Below are positions 57,401-64,000 of a stretch of 64,000 nucleotides of DNA, piece by piece. The stretch is from Podospora comata (lineage: Eukaryota; Ascomycota; Sordariomycetes; Sordariales; Podosporaceae): the NCBI GenBank assembly GCA_017354895.1, contig CP071498.1, positions 1,240,001 to 1,304,000 of the forward strand, read 5' to 3'. Position 1 is the stretch's first letter; every line of letters begins with the position of its first letter. The position numbers and the translations under genes are program-made. The notes beneath the pieces were generated by a model. The model was not told where the DNA came from, did no database searches, and saw only the letters and a program-made list of their open reading frames with translations.

Positions 57401-60400
57401 GCCGCTCCTTCGTCTTTCTTGCCTCGGCTGGGGAGGATTCCGCTGATACGACTATTGCTTCCCGTCTTCTGCAAGGTTCCAGGCATTGCTATAAGCAGGC
57501 AAGTAAACCTGAGAAAGGACGGAGCCAGCAGCGACGGACCTTCCCATGTGAGGTCTAAGTCGGTGCTGTTGGTTGACGTTACGAGCTGCCCAGAAGGTCT
57601 CTCTGGTTAGCGTCTCACACAAGGTCCCGCGTTCCATGTCGAACCTGGAAAATTCCGTATAAAGGATAGATGTGGACATGAGAGCCACAGGCAGTCAGCG
57701 TGCGCGTGGGGGGATATCGTGCGAAGACTTGTCGATTGGCCAGCTTGCGGCAACCAGGCAGGGGAGACGGGTTGTTTTGTAGATCCATGCTGCATCCCTA
57801 AGCAAGGTCGGCCGTTTTCAAGGCAACTTGTGTCTGATGTTGCTGGAACTGACGAGTCGGTGAGGGGACATTGCACCGGTGAAATGCCGGTGTGTACCGT
57901 ATGTTGTTGACATCGTCTGGGGTTGGTTGCGCGGAGGGTGACGGCCCCGGTGGAGCTGTGGTCTCAGCCCCATGGTAAGCGGTGCCCGGCTTTTGGCCGG
58001 CTTTTGCGGATCCGAACCCCCAGACTGTCGATGTCAGTGCGAATTGCATCTGTATTCGAGCAGCCCCATCGTTCATTTCATACAACATCGTTCATCCCAG
58101 CCATCCATCCAAAGTACTTCTTGTATCCCCCACCCCTCCTTTTCGGTGACCTCCCGCACCACCGAGCTGGCAAAGTGGACAGGATGAGTCCTCAGTGGTC
58201 CAGAAGCTGAATCAAACCAACCATTCGGCTGCTCCCCATGGGTTGCGCCAGTTTGTTGTTCACGATGGCATCCACCTTGCGTTTCAGCTTTATTGCCACT
58301 GCATATCACATTTCCGCCGACTGAGGTACCGAGAGGCTGGTTGGAGACGCTAGAAAAGGAAAAAGAAGAAAAAAAGAACTCGCAAATCAGCGGCCTTTGC
58401 TCCGGCCTGTGAACCAAGCACCACGAGTACCGACCTCGGGACCACGCAAGCCACCAGGGCTAGACCACGTCAAAGCAACAGCTGGATCTCCGTTTTCTGT
58501 CCCAGAAGCTGCACGACATGCAGAATGCATATTGGAGGACCGCAAGCAATTTTGCCGTTCAGGCGTAGGCCATGTAGTCATGTTCACGGTGAATTTGCCG
58601 ACCCCTGAATTCTACAGTGTACACCAAAAGGAAGGAGGCAGATCGTCTTTGGTATGCACTCCGTATCGGCTGGCCCTTTTTTTTTTTGTGGCATCGAAAC
58701 TGCAGCAGGGTCCGCAGCCGCAGTTCCCACACCAACTTTTTTCTCGGGACTTGAGAAAATACTGCATCATTATGAGACCCGACAATCTCATTGGCCCTGC
58801 TGTCGAGATTTCCCCTGACAGTAGGTCTAGCAAAAGACGGGATGCAACCACTCGCAAATGAACGTTGGAGAGCACATGATTGCTGGTGTATGCGCGCCTT
58901 GAAACGGGGCAGCTGGAAGGTCCAATGAGCAACGTCCCCGTCTGGAGCATCTGGGGAAGGTTGGTTTCGTCTTGGCCCTCTGGTAACTGCGGGATGCGGA
59001 TACGGAAGAAAGGGGTCAAATTTGCGGCAGAGGTTGATGATACTGATCATAGAAAAGTCTCATTGCTGTTTTTGTTCCAAGTTTCCCCATGTGCTTGCTG
59101 CGTGAGGGACTGACGTGGTGATGCCCGTCACCAGCCACACGGGCATTTACTATCGCCTCTGATGCCCTCAACAGCGCTGGATAAGCGCCTGCTGATTGGC
59201 CGGAGAGGGGGTGGGAGCAGTGCTTCAAAGCCAACACCTGTTTACCCCGGCCCGACAATCTGGTTGGGGCTTCCAGATGGAGAATTCGATTTTCTGGAAG
59301 CGAGGTCTTACCAGGGTCACCCTTGTCGATCGAAACTGGCACTCATCCCCAGGGTCCGTCTCGGGTACCGATTTGTCAAGATCTGCTGGGAAGATTCTGA
59401 TGACACCAGCAGCAGCACTGAACAGTTGTTGATATGCAAGGTTTTCTGCAGACCCCAGCGAACTCTTTTAATATGTTATCGGAATGGAGGCACTGGGAGT
59501 TTGCTCAATATCCAGGATGAAGAGCAGAAGTGGACATTTTCGTATTGTACAAAGTACCGGTGGTTGGGGGGAGCTCGGCAGATGGCTTTTTAAGTTGCAC
59601 ATGGTCCTCTGGCTCGGTGAGCGAGGCGCCTTCCAAGCCGCCCTTGACGCACCCACCATCATGTCCCCACGCCGACGGTACGGCTCCGGTTGGTTTGTGT
59701 CGACTTCTGGTGGGCAGAGCGAAAGAAAAAGCTTCCCCACGCATCGGGCGATCCAGCTGAAAAATACAGATCGTCCCCAAGACGGTGACGCCGTGCCGGA
59801 GCTCTTGCCGCCTGACGATAGCGGTGATGCCCACGCGAGTTCAGGGGGGGCTGATGACGTGTGGAACTCGAGTTATGAACGCTCTACCCGCGACAAGAAC
59901 ACCCGAGGAGGGATGAGGTTAAAATTAGCGCTTGACATGACGGGAGCGAATCCGACCGGGCATGTGTGGCATGATACCTGGTGTTGGTGGTGTTGATACT
60001 TGCGGGATATTAGGCGGCATACCGCCATTTAGTATAGTGCACATGGAGCCTCGTAGCCTGGGCGATCACCGTGGCTTCTCAGTCGCTACCATTGCATAGG
60101 GTCAAAAACCACGCACAAGATGGTTGATACACGGGTGCTGTCACCCCGAGCAGCTCTGCTGATTGGCGGGCTTGTATGGCCGACGTTCCAGGCTGTTTGA
60201 CTGACCAATTGGTGCTGCGAACCCTGCCATCCATCCGGAACGCTGGGCTGGACTAGGACTGTCAGTACGAAAACAGGACTGGGAGTGTACATGAAGCTGT
60301 CGATATGTACCTGGATGAGAGCTACGCAGTGTCTGCAAGGTCGTTCAGTGGTTCGGTCTGGTGTTCCCAACAAAGTCGGCGCGGTGACAGGGCCTGTTGC

Positions 60401-63372
60401 GGGGCCAGTGTAATCAACATCGCTCGTTCGAGTATCCTGCTCGGGCTACCTCCAGGGGTTTTGATGAAAGTGCACTTTTCGAGATCATGAAAATGAAGCA
60501 ATTGCAGAGTCTTAATCTGTGTCTTCGGTCAGCAACTGGAGCCGAGTGAAGTGTAATAAAAAAGAGGCTTCGACCGGAAAAGTCCCATTCTCTTTGTGCA
60601 ACCACCCCCTCCTTCCCCACCACGCCAGCGACAGGACATGGATTGTAGTGTATGTAGGTGACAAGTGCTGGGGAACAAAACATCCATGACACCTCTCGGC
60701 GAAAAGCCCGTTGACGTTGATATGTCTTGAAATGTGTCTTGGATTTGCCCACACCCGCCCTGTTTCGAGCCTCAACAGGCCCATCAGAAATGAGGCGCCC
60801 TCTTGGTTCACTGGTCAGTCGTGGGATGGCAGCGATGGCAAACGTGGAATGGCTTCCCATCTCCGCGGCGCGGCATGGGCGGAAGTCAGCATCCCGTTTC
60901 CGGGATCGTTTGCTGCTTGATGTGTGTCGCCGTCAACGGCTCAATAAAAATGGCATCGGGCCATGAACGAGGCGCGCAAGAATGCGACTGTCCGTGCTTG
61001 TCCGGCGGCGAGCCAATGGCCGACACCTGCCGTCATGATCGTCGAAACTCGTCAGAGCGCTGTGCGACGCGGACACCCCGGAAAGCAACAGCGTCAGCCT
61101 AATGCTCCGTCAGACCGGGTCCTTTTGCCGTTGAGGCTTGGGGTTGAACGAGATGTCTTTTTCGATGGAAGAAGCCGACCACCAGCCAAACGGTGCAGTG
61201 TAGGTGGGCTTGGGCTCTCGTGGCCCTGCTCAATGCCCGCTACATGCCACCTGTGTGTACAGCTTTGCTTCCAGTTGTGTGTGTAACGTCGGTCCTTCGG
61301 GCTTCATCGGGCCTCTAGCGCATTATCCATACTGGGCTGTGACGGTCGAAGGATCCTAGTGGAAGTAAGAGAACCTGATATTTGCCCATCTGTATGTAGC
61401 ATGCAGGTTCGCGCGCCAGGAGCATCATCACAGCTCTCACCTCACTGTCCAGCCCCACCTTTTCTCTACGGCGGCACGGCGGGCAACAGGAGGGGCGGAC
61501 GAGTGGTTGAGGTGGAATTGCTGAAAAAGCAAATTCGAGAAAAAAAGTTTTCATCTTTTCTGGTGTCATTCAGGTGTCATCGGCTAATCTTTCTGTCTCA
61601 GGTCAATCTGTCGCCTTGATTTGGCTGAGCTGGTGCCCTTTCCACAATCCTGAAATCGAAGGTGTTTGCTTTTCTCGGGTGCTTTTGTGCCTGCCCGCTG
61701 CCGCTACCTAGGTGTTGCTGGCTCCGATCTCCGCGAGGTTGGGCGCGGCTCTTCTGCTGTTGCACGGTACCTCCCTTTTCACCGCTTCTACCGTAAGCTC
61801 CTCCCATGCTCCGATCGGGGTCAGCAATATTACCTCCCGTCCATATCGCTCGCATCACAGGAGAGCACCCGACCTCAGCAAATACTGACAGTAAGCTCTC
61901 AGCTACCTTGCCTGACGAGGTACATACATGCCTGAACTGAGGTGACGAGCAGCCATAAGTAGGTGTGGAAGGCACAGCCCGCTACTAGCTAGGTACCTAC
62001 CTAGGTTGGTGAAACTACGGCGCTGTGTAGGGACAGGGAGGCCGCTATGCTGCAGGTGTGCAGGTGCAGGTATTCATGCAGTTGCGCCTTGGGCGAATGC
62101 AGTCACGCATTTAGAGACACATCGGACTGCCGCTTGATCCACCTCTGCTCTGCTTGCGCTCATATCACCGGACCTTTCAATCATACCTCAGGCCTTCCCT
62201 TCCGTATCATCCAGCAGCAAGGTCGATAGCCGCGACTCGCGACAGAGTAAGGCCGTGATGGAGATGACGCAGCCACACCTGACCATGCGATCCGGGTAGA
62301 CGGTCTGCCGACCCGTTCGCTGCTGTGCGATGCCCTCTTCTATTCTTCTCTTTCAAATCATCAGCCCAGAACGAGGTACGACGGGTTCGCGGCTGCATCG
62401 AGCCTTACCCGGCCCCGCGGTGGACAGTTCGGCAAGCGCAGCATGCTTCCTCGCAAAAGCAGACGGCAGACGGCCGTCGTCGACGACATTGGATTGGCAA
62501 GGCGATCACTTTGGCCGCCTTGTTCTTCCGTACCGTACCGTATGTGTGTAGACAGTGTCCTGTCGGAGGAGGTCCTCAACGGCGGACGGCGTTGTGAGTG
62601 GGTGGGTTCATCAATCCCACGTCCCAGCGAAACGGTGACGAACCCTCTGAGCCGTCGACGTGCCTGTGGGCGGTATCCCTGCAAGGCATGGGTGATTGAC
62701 ATGGGCCAGTCAGTAAAGTCGGGAACCAGCCATCCATGGATGCCAAGATTATTGCCCTGGACCTGGTCGACACACTATCCGCCGCGCTCACTTCCAACCT
62801 TGCGGTAGCACCTGAATTGACCTAGTGCTCCCCCAGGATCGTCCTGTCGTCTTCCCTCTGATCAGAGAGAGTCACCGCTGTTTCACGGCTTCCCTTCACC
62901 AAGATGATTTCTTGCCCAGGTTCCCACATCCCGCAACAACATGGGTCCCCACAGTCAGATGGCTGATCCGGTGACCACTGGCCAGGGCTCTCAGCCCTTC
63001 CCGCACCCCGGTGTGCTTCCTGGGGATCCCATCCTTTCTGGGTGGACTGCATTTTCTCCTTGAATTAGACCTGGCTTCTATCGGCACCAAGGTGTAAACA
63101 TAAGTAAGCTGCCGACATGGCCGCTCGTCCCTCTCGTCCCCCCCTCGTCCTCTTCGGTCCCTCTCTGTACAAGTACCCTCTCGGTCCCCCCCCTTCTCTC
63201 TTGGGCCGACTCACCATTGCTCCTTCACTCGATACATTGTCCACTTGGCACCTGTCACCAATGATTGTTTCACGTCACGAGTCTACATAACGTCTTTGTC
63301 CTTTGCCTATATAACTGTCAAGGGTCCCACGGCGTCAGCCACTTGTATCACAAACACACCTACCTCTGGGAC
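54442..63372. other. Gene desert of about 8.9 kb upstream of the MFS gene
   Basis: No frame shows a known domain or a chain of exons. The longest open frames are Arg/Ser/Pro-rich and balanced between strands, as expected by chance at this base composition. It is not AT-rich. Palindromic CCTAGG occurs at 61707 and at 62000, the latter inside CTAGGTACCTACCTAGG. Pyrimidine-rich sequence near 63120-63230 probably belongs to the transporter leader. Confidence 0.5.
63117..63290 (+). promoter_or_regulatory. Possible uORF in the MFS transporter leader
   Basis: An ATG at 63117 opens a 57-codon frame ending at 63290, 82 bp before the transporter start. Its opening (MAARPSRPPLVLFGPSLYKY) shows no family and follows a repeated CTCGTCC tract. 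It could be an upstream ORF or chance. Confidence 0.3.
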
Positions 63373-64000
63373 ATGGCCAGCCATCATCAGTCACCAACAA
63401 AGCACACAATGAGGACGAGACGACGCAACAGCATGGCCAGCAGCGAGAGATCAGTCGGCTCCAAGAAGCCACTTCCACCATATCCATCAAGACAGCTCAC
63501 CATTCTCGGTAGGTTCTCGACTACCCAACTCTGTTATTGTCAGTCAGTTCAGTCTTGTCTAACAGGTTGCAGCTCTTTGCCGGATATGCGAACCCATCGC
63601 CTTCATGTCCATCTTTCCATACATTTGGCATATGGTGAGAGACTTCAAGATCACAGAGGATGAGAGCCAGATATCCTTCTATGCTGGCATGGTGACCTCG
63701 GCCTTCACCTTCGCCGAGTTTTCCACCAGCTTCATCTGGGGAAGATTGAGTGACAAGATTGGGCGCAAGCCTGTCTTGTTGATGGGAATGACTGGAACCG
63801 GTATCAGCGTGATCATGTTTGGCTTTGCGCCGAATCTTTGGGTTGCCCTCGGTGCTCGAGCACTCGGTGGCTTTTTGAACGGGTGAGTCCTCCTAGGCAA
63901 GCGGTTCTGAGGGCTCCCAGGCTAACGGAAACAGCAATATCGGAGTTTTGCAAACTACTGTCGCGGAATTGGTCACGGTCAAAGCACATCAACGTAGGCT
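63373..64000 (+). CDS. MFS transporter, 5' part (runs off the window)
   Basis: Three exons are visible: 63373-63508, 63573-63882 and 63935 to beyond the end. A basic N-terminal tail of about 40 residues precedes TM1 (ALCRICEPIAFMSIFPYIWH), then ITEDESQISFYAGMV. The MFS motif A is GRLSDKIGRKP. TM segments FTFAEFSTSFIW and ISVIMFGFAPNLWVALGARA follow, then NIGVLQTTVAELV. The wording resembles the fungal DHA1-like YCR023C group; substrate cannot be inferred. Start codons at 63409 and 63433 are alternatives in the same frame. The remaining two-thirds of the protein is outside the window. Confidence 0.88.

Noticed and set aside
1-64000. CRISPR arrays, bacterial operons or ribosome binding sites
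   Set aside because: The window is eukaryotic with spliced genes; none of these apply and none were seen.

Overview
The window looks like nuclear DNA of a filamentous ascomycete, most likely a Sordariomycete close to the Sordariales (Podospora/Chaetomium/Neurospora-like). The evidence is the density of short GT-AG introns (about 50-80 nt), the gene repertoire (HET-domain allorecognition genes, a phocein/MOB3 protein with a long acidic tail, an Arv1, a Cue1, and an Hook-adaptor FTS-type UEV), and moderate GC without obvious AT-rich RIP blocks. Exon joins below were worked out by eye from splice signals and reading-frame phase; no transcript data were available.

Layout. 0.6-12.4 kb is compact housekeeping: V-ATPase subunit e, ARV1, a LysM-domain protein, condensin SMC2 and a membrane-anchored MOSC-domain protein. 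From 12.4 to 20.3 kb there is a gene desert of nearly 8 kb leading into a Zn2Cys6 transcription factor (20.3-22.6 kb) with a short upstream ORF. From 24.6 to 41.8 kb the genes are dense again: MOB3/phocein, a COG0523 zinc GTPase (ZNG1/CBWD), NOT2 of CCR4-NOT, a Cue1-like ERAD factor, an unrecognised two-TM protein, an MSS116/CYT-19-type mitochondrial DEAD-box helicase, the peroxisomal PTS2 receptor PEX7, and a CUE-AlkB-GRF dioxygenase.

Directly after the AlkB gene is an accessory island (41.8-46.7 kb). It starts with a degenerate tandem array with a period near 88 bp, whose first unit overlaps the AlkB stop codon. It continues with two HET-domain genes in opposite orientation. The first has an interrupted reading frame; the second is a relic in which the middle of the HET domain lies on the opposite strand from its two ends. 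This is the most unusual part of the window.

From 47 to 53.9 kb there are three minus-strand genes: a large low-complexity protein of unknown function, an FTS/AKTIP-like inactive ubiquitin-conjugating-fold protein, and the ribosome-associated CCDC124/Lso2 homologue. A second gene desert of about 9 kb follows, beginning with a CA microsatellite. The window ends inside an MFS transporter gene.

The genes do not form a single pathway. Recurrent themes are ubiquitin-linked modules (Cue1, the CUE-AlkB fusion, FTS UEV), RNA turnover and translation (NOT2, MSS116, CCDC124), and membrane/organelle upkeep (V-ATPase e, ARV1, PEX7). The two deserts each lie upstream of a gene that could be heavily regulated (a zinc-cluster factor and an MFS transporter).
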